Source: Paraburkholderia sp. BL23I1N1
Lineage (GTDB): Bacteria; Pseudomonadota; Gammaproteobacteria; Burkholderiales; Burkholderiaceae
DNA length: 64,000 nt
Assembly: GCF_003610295.1 (NCBI RefSeq)
Contig: NZ_RAPV01000001.1
Span: 5,828,001-5,892,000, forward strand
Direction of reading: 5' to 3'
Shown here piece after piece: positions 36,924 to 46,223 of this stretch; position 1 is the stretch's first letter, and each line of letters begins with the position of its first letter. Under the pieces are notes generated by a model that had not been told where the DNA came from, searched no databases, and saw only the letters and a list, made by a program, of their open reading frames with translations. The translations under genes and the position numbers were made by a program.

Positions 36924-37625
36924 CCATCGCCCAATAGCCTCGTTGCCGCTTATCCCACATCTTCCGCAGAGCTGGGTGGCCCTCGTCGACGAAATCGATA
37001 ATGCGCACGTCGGTCTTATTGGCATGCTCGCGATGCAAGCGTCCGGCGTATTGCTGCAGCGTACCTTTCCAGGAAACTGGCATCGCAAGCACCAAGGTGT
37101 CGAGCGGCGGATGGTCGAAACCTTCGCCGACCAGTTTGCGGGTGGCCAGCAGAATGCGAAGGGCGTCGGAAGGCAAGGCGTCCAAGTCGGTTATCAGCGC
37201 CGCTCGTTGCTTCTTGGACAGCCGACCATGCAACACAAACGGTGCTGGCACCACGCCTTCGAGCGCGCGAAGGATTGCGTCGATATGGTCGGTACGCTCG
37301 GTCAGCACAAGAACCTTGCGACCGCGTTCGACGGCCGCGCTGATCTCGGCGGCAATGGCCTCGGTTCGCGTCTGGTCGTTGGCGAGGTGCCGAAACACAT
37401 CTTGAATGCCTGCATCAGCCGGCAAATCGATGGGAGCAGGCATCGAGCGAGACACCACCTCCAAGTCGTGAGGCGCACCGGCCGGCTTGGCTGCCGTGTA
37501 TCGGATCGGCCCGCATTGCATGAAGATGATCGGCTGCTGCCCATCGCGGCGAATGGGCGTCGCGGTGAGGCCCAGCACGAACTTCGCCTTTGTTCGCTTC
37601 AGGATGGCATCGAACGACACGGCAC
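36924..37625 (-). pseudogene. TOTE-type SF2 helicase, C-terminal fragment
   Basis: About 234 codons lie between the two IS copies. Superfamily 2 motifs from III onward: GLTATPIRRDG (III), LVLTERTDH (IV), ATRKLVGEGFDHPPLDTL (V), QYAGRLHREH (VI). Motifs I and II (ATP-binding) are gone; the fragment starts just where a DExH box should precede it. Its frame runs into IS sequence at both ends. Orientation and order match the primase fragment at 38457-39086, so both are remains of one primase-helicase gene. Confidence 0.82.
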
Positions 37626-38456
37626 GGCTTTGTCAACTTGACGAGCACAGGCTACGTTTGTGGCTAAACATAGGTATCCTGATCAGATAGTATGCTGGAA
37701 TTCAGCGTCGACGGTCCAACCATGCCAGGCGGCGATGCGTTTCTTGAGTATGGCGCGATGACATGCCGCGTTCATCTGATGTCTGGGCAACGCGAAGTGC
37801 TGCCTGATCGGGCCGAAGCAGGAGAGAAACGCCTGCGTGCGACGTGCATCGCGAAAGCCGCACATGTGTCGTTCGCGCCTGCGGGTCGGCTGATGGCTGT
37901 TCTCGGCGCGATTGTTCACGCGTGCCGCGGCTTTGACGAATACGTGCTTCACATGAGCGAGTTCGGGAATATCCGCTTTCGCTGCCGGGTAACTGCGCAA
38001 CTGGTCCGTAACGATCCCGCGCGGCACCGGGTTCGAACGCAGCATCCGCCGGAAAAAGCGCTTTGCCGCAGCCTTGTCGCGACGCTTTTGTACCAGCACA
38101 TCCAGTTCGGCACCATGTTCGTCGACCGCACGCCATAACAGATATGGCTCGCCGCGCAGCTTCACGAACATCTCGTCGAGGTGCCACGTGCTACCCGGCT
38201 TGCGCCGCACCGCCCTGGCGTGCTGAGCGAATCCGGCGCCGAATTTGTCACACCAGCAACGGATCGTTCCGTATGTGACTGCGACACCGCGCTCGAGCAA
38301 CAACTCCTCGATGTCGCGCAGGCTCAGGCTGAACCTGAAATACCAGCGAACAGCACAGCTGATGACGACAGCGGGGAACCGGTGGCCGTGATAAAGCGAT
38401 TTCGTCTTCTTCATTCCATCATTTTACCGCCACCTTTCCACTAACCTGACAGCGCC
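37626..38456 (-). mobile_element. IS6-family insertion sequence, copy 2 (831 bp)
   Basis: Inverted copy of 36093-36923 with identical ends and intact transposase. It splits the primase and helicase fragments. Together with copy 1 it brackets 702 bp like a composite transposon. Confidence 0.87.
37683..38414 (-). CDS. IS6-family transposase
   Basis: 243 residues. N-terminal HTH region (SLRDIEELLLERGV, TIRCWCDKFG) and DDE catalytic core: D in WHLDEMFV, D in IVTDQLRS, E in NRAENSHQ. Full length for the IS6/IS26 group. It should promote replicative transposition and cointegrate formation, and can also drive adjacent deletions, which would explain the loss of the middle of the helicase gene. Confidence 0.92.
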   Translation of the reverse strand: MKKTKSLYHGHRFPAVVISCAVRWYFRFSLSLRDIEELLLERGVAVTYGTIRCWCDKFGAGFAQHARAVRRKPGSTWHLDEMFVKLRGEPYLLWRAVDEHGAELDVLVQKRRDKAAAKRFFRRMLRSNPVPRGIVTDQLRSYPAAKADIPELAHVKHVFVKAAARVNNRAENSHQPTRRRERHMCGFRDARRTQAFLSCFGPIRQHFALPRHQMNAACHRAILKKRIAAWHGWTVDAEFQHTI

Positions 38457-39086
38457 CTGCCGGGTGCGGGAACAGGTGTGACTAATGATGGCCGTCCCCA
38501 GGCGGCGGGCATCGCGGGCAGACACCTTGGCCGAAAAGAAGATCCACGCGTGTGCCCCTTGCCCTGAACGCGAAATCTCCAGTGCCACGGGAACGCCCAA
38601 TTCATGGCAGGACAGCACGAACGCTCGAGCATCGTCCCGCCACTCGGCCTCGTCGAGGTCGACTGCCAGGAAGTGGCAGGTGTCATCTTCGAGCAAGGGA
38701 TAAACGCCGACGGTTTGCCCGCCAGCAAGGTGATCGTAGATAACCGCGTCGGAAAGCGGTATCAGCAGGCGGTTGCCGCAATCGCCGCATTTGATGCGCG
38801 GCTTCTCGCACACTCCGGCGCGCCATTCATTCGCACAAGCCGGCGTGTAGCCGGACTTGCCAGTGGTCTTGCTCTCCCATCGCACCGGATAGACATCGGT
38901 ACGGCCGCGAAACAGCTTGCGGAAGAGCGTAACTTTTTCATCGGTGGACATGCGCGAGAACCCCACCGTCTTGGGAAGGTTCACGGTTTGAGGTGGCAGG
39001 CGCCATTCGATGCCGTGGGCATCCAGTAGCGCGATCAGACGAGCGTTCTCCGCTTGCAATGCCGCCATGAGATCGCGGTCAGTCAT
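38457..39086 (-). pseudogene. TOTE-type archaeo-eukaryotic primase, N-terminal fragment
   Basis: About 210 residues from MTDRDLMAALQ remain before IS copy 2. Features: a short helical start, LFRKLFRGRTDVYPVRW, a Cys cluster (ACANEW, C-KPRIKCGDCG), and the primase catalytic motifs FLAVDLDEAEW (DxD) and SGQGAHAW (SxxxH). This is the pattern of the AEP domain of TOTE conflict systems. The rest of the primase, with its third catalytic motif, and the helicase N-terminus are missing. Start 39086 overlaps the stop of the 39079 gene (ATGACTGA), so the two were translationally coupled. Confidence 0.82.
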
Positions 39087-39627
39087 CGACCTCATACTCG
39101 GCAAGCAACTCGTCCATGGCGTCGCCGACGCCATACCCGAAGTTATGACTCATGCGACGGACTGCGTCCAACCGAGGAAGAAGTGCTGGTCGGCAGCCGT
39201 CAGGTAGCGCGCTGACGGTCTTCAGCGCCTGATCGAACATGCGCACCAACGCGTCAAAGTAGCCCTCATCCTGCAAGCCAACGTCATCGCTGAAACCAGC
39301 AGCGCACTCACAGTAGAAAATCATCAGCTCCGCCAGCCCCTCAGGCTGGCCGATAGCCTTCTTGTAGTCAGAGATCGCCTTCTTGGCCTTGGCGACCGAG
39401 GTGCCCTGATTCTTGAACACATCCGGCCACAGCCAGCGGTCGACCGCAGCCTTGTACGGCTTCAGCACATCGCCGCCCAGCGCGAAACGTGCATGGAGAA
39501 ACGCCTGGTTGTCTTTGCTGGCGGCGTACAAGTCCTGAATCAGTCCAAGCAGGCCGGAGCGATCGAAGTCAGTGAGTTTGGATTTGACGTCAGTCCACGT
39601 CGGATTTGGCTTCTTCGATGAGTTCAA
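39079..39627 (-). CDS. DUF6155-like protein
   Basis: About 182 residues from a TTG at 39627 with AGAGAG eight bases before it; the open frame continues to 39891 but that part reads through repeats and is not family-like. The sequence (WTDVKSKLTDFDRSGLLGL, DLYAASKDNQAFLHARF, VAKAKKAISDYKKAIG, FYCECAAGFSDDVG) resembles DUF6155, helical, no known enzyme activity. It overlaps the primase gene and probably belonged to the same conflict system. The gene itself looks intact. Confidence 0.68.
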   Translation of the reverse strand: MNSSKKPNPTWTDVKSKLTDFDRSGLLGLIQDLYAASKDNQAFLHARFALGGDVLKPYKAAVDRWLWPDVFKNQGTSVAKAKKAISDYKKAIGQPEGLAELMIFYCECAAGFSDDVGLQDEGYFDALVRMFDQALKTVSALPDGCRPALLPRLDAVRRMSHNFGYGVGDAMDELLAEYEVDD

Positions 39628-39799
39628 TACGCAAACTCTCTTGTGTAGGTTGGGTGTTGGCTCCCGACGGATTCTACTCGCAACGAATCGGGCGTGAGTC
39701 CGTACAGCATCGGTTGATCTCCAGTCCGCGAACGCAATGATCCCTTTGTCAAAGAGCAGCGTCTTGGCGATGCACGGAAGATTGCCGATCCGATTCCCG

Positions 39800-39865
39800 G
39801 CGTAGGTTTTTTGGGAAAAAGGACACATGGCGTAGGTTTTCGCACAACGAGGAAAAAACCTACGC
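39800..39865. repeat. Two direct and one inverted copy of GCGTAGGTTTT
   Basis: GCGTAGGTTTT at 39800-39810 and 39830-39840, exactly 30 bp apart, and its complement AAAACCTACGC at 39855-39865. The second and third copies could form a hairpin with a 14-base loop. They lie about 170 bp upstream of the DUF6155-like start, in AT-richer DNA. Possible operator or structured leader for the conflict operon. Confidence 0.6.
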
Positions 39866-40130
39866 AAGCGTCGTCCGTAAAGCATAGGCATGCAAGCGAA
39901 AACCCATCGCCCGAGTGTTTAGATCTGAGCAACGAATTTCTTTCAAATCAATCGACTACGAACGACGAGCGCACCACTTTTCCCGCAGCGGGCATTACTC
40001 TCGGTCATTATTGTAGTAATGGGAAACGCCCGCGCCGCCAGATCGCCCCGCGCCGAAAAAAATCGTTATATATCAAACGACTACGGCGCAACACCCAAGC
40101 CCAGATGGACTGTCTCCGTCCAAGCCAAAA
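39866..40130. other. Intergenic, AT-rich, downstream of ribA
   Basis: No credible gene. It contains the weak symmetry CATTA-N6-TAATG near 40007-40022 and a run of A/T around 40060-40076. It may hold the end of the ribA transcript and the promoter of the conflict operon. Confidence 0.4.
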
Positions 40131-40805
40131 CTACTCATTCTCGTCGAAGTAATGCCCAAACTTCAACTGTTTGGTGCGGATATAGCGCTCGTTTTCCTCG
40201 CGCATCGGAATCGCCAGCGCGACGCGCTCGCATACCGGAATGCCGTGCTTCGACAACGTGTCGAATTTCTCCGGATTGTTGCTCATCAAACGCACCGAGG
40301 TGACCTTGAGCGTGCGAAGAATGCCCGCCGCCGAATCGTATTCGCGCGAGTCGTCCGGCAAGCCGAGATCGAGATTGGCCTCGACGGTATCGCGGCCCTG
40401 TTCCTGCAGCGCATACGCGCGAATCTTGTTCGACAGGCCAATGCCGCGCCCTTCGTGGCCGCGCAGATAGAGCAGCACGCCGCAGCCTTCGGCCGCGATA
40501 TAGCGCAGCGCCAGGTCGAGCTGTTCGCCGCAATCGCAGCGATACGAACCGAGCACGTCGCCCGTCAGGCACTCTGAGTGCAGGCGCGTCAACACGGACG
40601 ACTTGTTTGCGACATCGCCCATCACGAGCGCGAGATGTTCGGCGCCGCTTTCGCACACACGAAACACGTAGGAAGTGAACGTGCCGTAGCGCGTGGGGAG
40701 CGTGGCGGTAGCGTCGAGGATGACGCACTCGCCGTTGACAGCGCCGTCTGCAGCTGGCGAAAGATCGTGAGACGTGAGCATGGCGTTAGACAATGGAACT
40801 GACAT
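40131..40805 (-). CDS. ribA: GTP cyclohydrolase II
   Basis: 224 residues. Converts GTP to 2,5-diamino-6-ribosylamino-pyrimidinone phosphate, the first step of riboflavin synthesis. The zinc site ([17 protein letters not shown]) and the signature [10 protein letters not shown] are intact; NNPEKF is near the end. No fused DHBP synthase domain. The ATG at 40805 is preferred over a TTG four codons upstream. Confidence 0.95.
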   Translation of the reverse strand: MSVPLSNAMLTSHDLSPAADGAVNGECVILDATATLPTRYGTFTSYVFRVCESGAEHLALVMGDVANKSSVLTRLHSECLTGDVLGSYRCDCGEQLDLALRYIAAEGCGVLLYLRGHEGRGIGLSNKIRAYALQEQGRDTVEANLDLGLPDDSREYDSAAGILRTLKVTSVRLMSNNPEKFDTLSKHGIPVCERVALAIPMREENERYIRTKQLKFGHYFDENE

Positions 40806-41080
40806 GAACCCGATCAAACCGGGGATAAGGTATGGACTGGGAGTTTACCGCTAATCGGCGTAATGCACCCGGATTGCGCCCGGATGTCCATGCGCCGCGC
40901 AAGGAACCGCTCTGCCGGCGAGCCGCTCGCGAGGCTGAACCTGCCGGACAAGCCGCACGCCACAGGTATCACAGGTATTCCCGAAGTACTTCGGCCGCGC
41001 GCCGGGCCTATACTGGAATAGCCTGTCCCACACGACAGCGCGCCACATCGGCGTGCTGCACTGCGAAACGGAGCCGCTCC

Positions 41081-41524
41081 ATGACAAGCGTTGCACAGCT
41101 TCTTAAAACGAAACCGAACAACACCACTGTTTTCACGGTCGAGGCCGACGATTCTGTCTACGAGGCGATCAAGCTGATGGCTGAAAAAGGCATCGGTGCA
41201 TTGGTCGTGACGGAGGGCGACAGCATCGCCGGAATTGTGACGGAGCGCGACTACGCGCGCAAAGTCGTGCTAATGGATCGCTCGTCGAAGGCCACGCCGG
41301 TGCGCGACATCATGACCAAAGCCGTGCGCTTCGTGCGTCCCGACCAGACTACCGACGACTGCATGGCCCTGATGACCGAACGGCGCATGCGCCACTTGCC
41401 GGTGATCGAAAACGACCGGCTGGTCGGCATGGTATCGATCGGCGACCTGGTGAAGAACATCATCGCCGAGCAGCAATTCACGATTCAGCAACTGGAGTTC
41501 TATATCCACGGCGAACGGCCCTAA
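41081..41524 (+). CDS. CBS-domain protein
   Basis: 147 residues with two CBS domains (about residues 8-65 and 72-130; GALVVTEGDSIAGIVTERDYAR and RHLPVIENDRLVGMVSIGDLV). Such stand-alone pairs bind adenine nucleotides or NAD and regulate partner proteins. The frame is open upstream to 40832 but family similarity starts at the ATG at 41081, preceded by CGGAG. Confidence 0.9.
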   Translation: MTSVAQLLKTKPNNTTVFTVEADDSVYEAIKLMAEKGIGALVVTEGDSIAGIVTERDYARKVVLMDRSSKATPVRDIMTKAVRFVRPDQTTDDCMALMTERRMRHLPVIENDRLVGMVSIGDLVKNIIAEQQFTIQQLEFYIHGERP

Positions 41525-41584
41525 GCTCCGCCGCTAATCACACGTCTGTTGCGCATCGCACGTCGCGCGCTGCCGACCAAGGTG

Positions 41585-41617
41585 CAAAAAAAGCCCAATC
41601 CTTGAAAAAGGTTGGGC
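41585..41617 (-). terminator. Terminator of the DUF4148 gene
   Basis: Stem GCCCAA(T)CC/GGTTGGGC (41593-41601 with 41610-41617), followed on the minus strand by eight T. It lies 95 bp past the DUF4148 stop. Confidence 0.72.
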
Positions 41618-41711
41618 GAAGCTACCTTGCGGCAGCGGAGGTTCTTGAATATTGAAGTGCGATATTGCGCTGCGTTTGGCTGCCGGCCACTCCGGCCAGC
41701 AGCCGCCCAAA

Positions 41712-42056
41712 TCAGTTACCGAAATAAACCGACTTCGCGCCCGACGCCGGTTGAATCACGCCACCCGCTTGTGACGAACCGCTGACCGCGCCACCGTAAC
41801 CGCTCGTATCCGCGACCGGTTCCTGCGTCTGCGCGACGGCCGGGTTTTGCGCCTGCACACGGCTTTCCGCGGCTTGAACAGCGGCCGGATAGTTCGTGTC
41901 GTTGGTCGTGGCCGGGTTATAGCCGGCTTGTTCCAGCTGGATCAATTGACTGCGGACTTCGGCGCGCGTCACGAGCTGTTGGCTCGATTGTGCGAACGAT
42001 GCGACGGGAGCGACCAGAATGGCTGCAATGGCGACTGCCTTGATGAGCGATTTCAT
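41712..42056 (-). CDS. DUF4148 exported protein
   Basis: 114 residues: signal peptide (MKSLIKAVAIAAILVAPVASFAQ) then the DUF4148 pattern SSQQLVTRAEVRSQLIQLEQAGYNP. This family is common in Burkholderiaceae as abundant small periplasmic proteins of unknown role. A good AGGTAAG site precedes the start. Confidence 0.9.
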   Translation of the reverse strand: MKSLIKAVAIAAILVAPVASFAQSSQQLVTRAEVRSQLIQLEQAGYNPATTNDTNYPAAVQAAESRVQAQNPAVAQTQEPVADTSGYGGAVSGSSQAGGVIQPASGAKSVYFGN

Positions 42057-42361
42057 GATGACTTACCTCCAGATCTGATTTTTTGCTTCGCTTGCCACAC
42101 CATGTGAGAAGCGATTGAGTTCAGTCTAGTCACCCAATCATCAAGGGAAAACCCTTAATTGCGAGATATATAATTGTTCAAATCGCAACAAAGCGGTGAA
42201 ACTTACCGCCGGCCATACGTAAAGCAGTCGCCCTACCGTAATAATTGTCGGAATCGTAACCTTTACGTCTGATGTTTCGACCGTGCGCCCGTTCTGAGCG
42301 TGTTTGCCGAATTGCTTCGCTTGTTGCCGATAGCGAACGGCGAACGACCAAAGGCCGATGG
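42057..42361. other. Intergenic region between DUF4148 and the glycosylase gene
   Basis: AT-rich DNA that probably holds the DUF4148 promoter. A short AAGGG-AAAA-CCCTT symmetry is at 42143-42156. No gene seen. Confidence 0.4.
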
Positions 42362-43009
42362 TCAGTTTCGCGCGCCCGTCACAGCATCGGCATACGGCGG
42401 CAGCAACAGTTTTCGCGGCCCGCTGACGAACGCGCTGCCCGGTTCGAAAAACCGCAGCGGCCGATGCATCTCGCGCGACAAGCCGATACGTGTCGTCACG
42501 CCGATCGGCGCATTCCCCGTCTCTATCGCACCGATCCACAGGTCGCGCCCGGCGCAAAGATCGCGACCGTCGAACGACTGATCGATGCCCAAGGCCATGG
42601 TGAGCCGGCCGGGACCGCGCGCGAGGTCGCGCAGCGGTACGCCAGGCCGCCGGGCTTCCATCAGGGGCAAGCCTTCCAGCGGCTCGATGGCACGCAGGAG
42701 AATACCGGCGCCGACCTCTTCCGCTTCCGCGGAAATATTCAGCATGCACGAAAGCCCGTAGGTGAGCCGGACATAGGCATGGCCGGGGGCGAGAAACATC
42801 GAGCCGTTATACGGGCGGCGGCCTGAAAACGCGTGGCTGGTCGAATCGCCGAGCGGATACGCTTCAGTTTCGACAATCCGGCCGCTGATACGACCTTCGG
42901 GAAGATCGTGCACCAGGTATTTGCCGACCATGAAGCGCGCAAGTGCGACCGCATCGAGCGGCAAATCGTCACGAACTAATGGGAGGATGGGCAGCGGCTG
43001 ATTTGGCAT
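42362..43009 (-). CDS. DNA-3-methyladenine glycosylase (AAG/MPG family)
   Basis: 215 residues, the usual length of the family. Base-excision repair enzyme that removes alkylated purines. Characteristic segments: [36 protein letters not shown] with the catalytic Glu, [18 protein letters not shown], and [12 protein letters not shown]. Start 43009 (MPNQPLP) is chosen where family similarity begins; the frame runs open to 43141. Monocistronic by context. Confidence 0.92.
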   Translation of the reverse strand: MPNQPLPILPLVRDDLPLDAVALARFMVGKYLVHDLPEGRISGRIVETEAYPLGDSTSHAFSGRRPYNGSMFLAPGHAYVRLTYGLSCMLNISAEAEEVGAGILLRAIEPLEGLPLMEARRPGVPLRDLARGPGRLTMALGIDQSFDGRDLCAGRDLWIGAIETGNAPIGVTTRIGLSREMHRPLRFFEPGSAFVSGPRKLLLPPYADAVTGARN

Positions 43010-43404
43010 GCGGTCCGGACGGGTCGTTAAACGCAAAGCGCGGGATTCGATGAACGCGCGACCTGCGCGCGCGGCCGATACGTCAACGGGCGTGCTGCCC
43101 ATACCGCACCAAGCGGTAAAGCGCCATCGGCCTGCATTCATCGGCCCATTCGTTGTACCAAAACCTCATTTCCTGGCACGAACGCATTCACCATGGCACT
43201 AATTGGAGTATCGTGTGTTTCCGGCCTGCAGCACAGCCTTTGCCGGCATGCGTGTGTTTAGATGCGCCTGATCAACTTACAGTTTGCAAGAAGTCGCACG
43301 GCCCGCAGCAACGTTCCATTCAGATTTGATCCCGAAGTACCGCTGGCGCAGTACACCGGCCCCATCCATGGGCCGTCGTATTCATGACAATAGGAGAGAG
43401 TTGA

Positions 43405-43770
43405 ATGAAAGCATTCCAGGCAATCAAGATGGTCGGCGGCGCGCTGATCGTTCTCGCATCCGTCAATGCGTACGCGCAAAGCAGCGATGCTGCAGCGACG
43501 GCGGCCCCCATGGCGGCTTCGTCGGCGCCTAACGCCAAGTCGGTCAAGAAGGCCGATCGTGCATTGGGACGCAAAGTACGCACCGCCCTGTCCAAGACCA
43601 AGGGCCTGAGCGTAACCAACATTACTGTGCGCGCACGTAGCGGCGCAGTGACGCTGGCCGGCACGGTGCCTGAGCAGCCGCAAGTCGACCTGGCAACCCA
43701 GGCCGCACAAGCAGTGCCGGGCGTGACGTCGGTCAAGAACGCACTGTCGATCCGTCCGGTCGGCCAGTAA
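43405..43770 (+). CDS. BON-domain periplasmic protein
   Basis: 121 residues: signal peptide (MKAFQAIKMVGGALIVLASVNAYAQ), an Ala/Ser-rich linker, then one BON domain (KVRTALSKTKGLSVTNITVRA, GAVTLAGTVPEQ, PGVTSVKNAL). BON domains bind phospholipid or envelope components. AGGAGAG precedes the ATG. Confidence 0.9.
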   Translation: MKAFQAIKMVGGALIVLASVNAYAQSSDAAATAAPMAASSAPNAKSVKKADRALGRKVRTALSKTKGLSVTNITVRARSGAVTLAGTVPEQPQVDLATQAAQAVPGVTSVKNALSIRPVGQ

Positions 43771-44199
43771 TCCGCTTTAGCCTGTTGTAACGCTTGACCC
43801 GGGCGCGACGCTTCTTCGCGAGGCGGCGCGTCCGGACCGAACATCGCGTTTCTTTCCCTGAAGCTGCCAGTCAGGCAGTTGTGGACCGATGATGTTTCAT
43901 CCATCGAAACCGCGTCGCATTTTCCGCGCACTCCTTCGTGACTCAATCCTTCAGATGCAGAACGGCCGACGGTAGCCTTGCCGCCTTCGCCACGGCGCCG
44001 GCACCGTCCGTCGAGCGGACTGACAAAGCCTCGTCCGCCGTGAACTATCCTTTATAATTTAATACGTTAGGGCGTATTGTTGACAGGATGGTTTAGCATT
44101 CGCGCTCGCCCTCAGGTCTCGCCGGCGCGCGTGCTCGTGCACGGGGGTAGCGCCAGGCCGATACAAGCAATCAGAACACGCAACGAAAGGAAGCCCTGA
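43771..44199. other. Intergenic region before chaA
   Basis: 429 bp without a credible gene. Near its end, in an AT-rich stretch, lies the inverted repeat AATACG-N6-CGTATT (44061-44078), about 120 bp before chaA: a possible operator. Confidence 0.45.
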
Positions 44200-45282
44200 A
44201 TGACCACGCCCGCGACCGTTTTGCCACGCTGGACCATTGCCGCGCCCTTCGTCGCGTGGATCGTGCTGGGCGTCGCGTATGCCTTGCCGGGCAACGGGCT
44301 GCTGCTCGCGCTGATCGGGGTCGCCCTGTGCGCAGCCGTGTTCACGGCGGTGCACCACGCCGAAGTGGTCGCGCATCGCGTGGGCGAGCCGTTCGGCACG
44401 CTGGTGCTGGCGGTGGCCGTGACGGTGATCGAGGTCGCGCTGATCGTTTCGGTCATGTTGACGTCCGGGCCGGAAAAAGCCGGTCTCGCGCGCGACACCG
44501 TGTTCGCCGCGGTCATGATCGTTTGTAACGGGATCGTGGGCATTTGCCTGCTGGTGGGCGGTATCCGGCATCGCGAACAGGACTTTCAAAGTCGTGGCGC
44601 CGCGGCGGCGCTGGCAGTGCTCGCGTCGTTGTCCGTATTGACGCTGGTCATGCCGAACTACACGACAACCAGTGCCGGCCCGGTTTTGTCGCCGTTGCAG
44701 CTGGCGTTCGCGGGGGTGTCGTCGCTGGTGCTGTATGGGGTGTTCGTGTTCGTCCAGACCGTGCGGCATCGCGACTACTTTCTCGCCGACGTCCCCGACG
44801 AGGACGTCCACGCCGCCCCGCCGAGTGTCGGCGTCGCGCTGGCTAGCGGCGGCTTGCTGCTGGTGTGCCTCGTCGCCGTGGTGCTGCTGGCGAAAGTGCT
44901 CTCGCCGGTAGTCGAAACCGCGGTGAAGAACGCGGGCGCGCCACCGGCGGTGGTCGGCATTATCATCGCCGCGCTGGTACTGTTGCCGGAAGGGCTCGCC
45001 GCCGTTCGGGCGGCACGAGCCGATCGCTTGCAGAACAGCATGAATCTCGCGCTCGGTTCGGCGCTGGCCGGTATCGGGCTGACCATTCCAACGGTCGCCG
45101 CGGTGTTTTTGTCGACCGGTCAGCCGCTCATCCTCGGTATCGACGGTAAGGAAACCGTGCTGCTGATGCTCACGCTCGTGGTCGGCACCCTGACGCTGAG
45201 TTCCGGACGCACGACGATCCTGCAGGGCGCCGTGCATCTGTCCTTGTTCGCGGCGTATCTGTTTCTGTCTTTCGCGCCCTGA
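44200..45282 (+). CDS. chaA: Calcium/proton antiporter ChaA
   Basis: 360 residues, about eleven hydrophobic segments. Both antiporter repeats show the cation-binding Glu motifs: GEPFGTLVLAVAVTVIEV in the first half and LLPEGLAAVRAARADRLQNS in the second. Inner-membrane exchange of Ca2+ or Na+/K+ for H+. AACGAAAGGAAG precedes the ATG. Confidence 0.93.
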   Translation: MTTPATVLPRWTIAAPFVAWIVLGVAYALPGNGLLLALIGVALCAAVFTAVHHAEVVAHRVGEPFGTLVLAVAVTVIEVALIVSVMLTSGPEKAGLARDTVFAAVMIVCNGIVGICLLVGGIRHREQDFQSRGAAAALAVLASLSVLTLVMPNYTTTSAGPVLSPLQLAFAGVSSLVLYGVFVFVQTVRHRDYFLADVPDEDVHAAPPSVGVALASGGLLLVCLVAVVLLAKVLSPVVETAVKNAGAPPAVVGIIIAALVLLPEGLAAVRAARADRLQNSMNLALGSALAGIGLTIPTVAAVFLSTGQPLILGIDGKETVLLMLTLVVGTLTLSSGRTTILQGAVHLSLFAAYLFLSFAP

Positions 45283-45329
45283 CGAAAACAGGCTTGCCAC
45301 CCGCGCGCTTTTCAAACAACGGGCGCCGC

Positions 45330-46223
45330 CTACTCTTCCCAATGCTCCGCGATCCAGTCGCGAAACAGATTCAGCTTCTGCTGATGCGCGACTGAATCCG
45401 GATACACGAAGTAATAGCGCCAGCCGGTCTTGAGCACCGTATCGAACGGTCGCACGAGGCGCTTGGCCGCGACGTCTTCGTCGATCAAGGCAAGGTCGCT
45501 GATCGCCACACCGAAGCCCTGCAAGGCGGCGTTGGTCGCCATGTCGAGCGTGTCGAAACTTGGGCCGTGCCCGGCGTCGATCCCTTGTGTATTCGTGGCA
45601 TCCACTTCGGTCACCTTGGCGAGCCACATCTTCCAGTCCCGATGGTCGCGCGTGGGATGCAGCAGCGTGTGACGCGCCAGATCCGCCACTTCGCCGAGCG
45701 GTTTGTCTTTCAGGAGATCGGGCGCGCACACCGGCGTCAGACGCTCCTCGAACAGGGCCACCGCCTGCACGTCCGCGCCCGGCGAGGAGCCATAGATGAT
45801 CGCCGCATCGAACGGTTCGAGCTGGAAGTCGACGTCGTGTTGCCAGGTCGTGGTGATCTGCACATGCAGCTCGGGATACTCGGCCTGGAAGCGCATGATC
45901 TTCGGCAACATCCAGCGCATCACGCAGGTCGGCACTTTCAGCGCGAGATCGGTGCGTTGGCGCGTGAGGCGCAGCGATATCTCCTCGATACGCGCGAAGC
46001 TCTCCTTCACGGCCGGCAGCAGCAACTCGCCTTCGGCGGTCAGCGTGAGACCTTTTGCATGGCGTTTGAAGAGCGGGAACTTGTAATAGTCCTCGAGCGC
46101 GATGATCTGCCGGCTCACCGCGCCTTGCGTCAGGCATAGGTGATCCGCGGCGCGCGTGAAGCTGCGATGCCGCGCGACGGTTTCGAAAATCTGCAGCGCG
46201 TTGAGCGGCGGGAGACGTCGCAT
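45330..46223 (-). CDS. LysR-type regulator, GcvA-like
   Basis: 297 residues: winged helix MRRLPPLNALQIFETVARH, RAADHLCLTQGAVSRQI, then an effector domain. The PPLNALQIFE start is typical of GcvA/AmpR-like members. Transcribed divergently from the ABC transporter genes at 46785, with a 560-bp spacer, so it probably controls them. Confidence 0.9.
   Translation of the reverse strand: MRRLPPLNALQIFETVARHRSFTRAADHLCLTQGAVSRQIIALEDYYKFPLFKRHAKGLTLTAEGELLLPAVKESFARIEEISLRLTRQRTDLALKVPTCVMRWMLPKIMRFQAEYPELHVQITTTWQHDVDFQLEPFDAAIIYGSSPGADVQAVALFEERLTPVCAPDLLKDKPLGEVADLARHTLLHPTRDHRDWKMWLAKVTEVDATNTQGIDAGHGPSFDTLDMATNAALQGFGVAISDLALIDEDVAAKRLVRPFDTVLKTGWRYYFVYPDSVAHQQKLNLFRDWIAEHWEE

Noticed and set aside
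36085..38464. 8-bp target duplication around the IS pair
   Set aside because: Flanks GTCACGAG, CCATCGCC, CACGGCAC and CTGCCGGG do not match directly or as complements.
39800..39865. CRISPR-like array
   Set aside because: Only three copies, one inverted, repeat unit of 11 bp, no regular spacers, no cas genes.
39628..39891. N-terminal extension of the DUF6155-like frame
   Set aside because: Translates the GCGTAGGTTTT repeats and other non-coding sequence; family similarity begins only near 39627.
42143..42156. Terminator after the 3-methyladenine glycosylase gene
   Set aside because: Five-bp stem only and no T-tract; over 200 bp from the stop.
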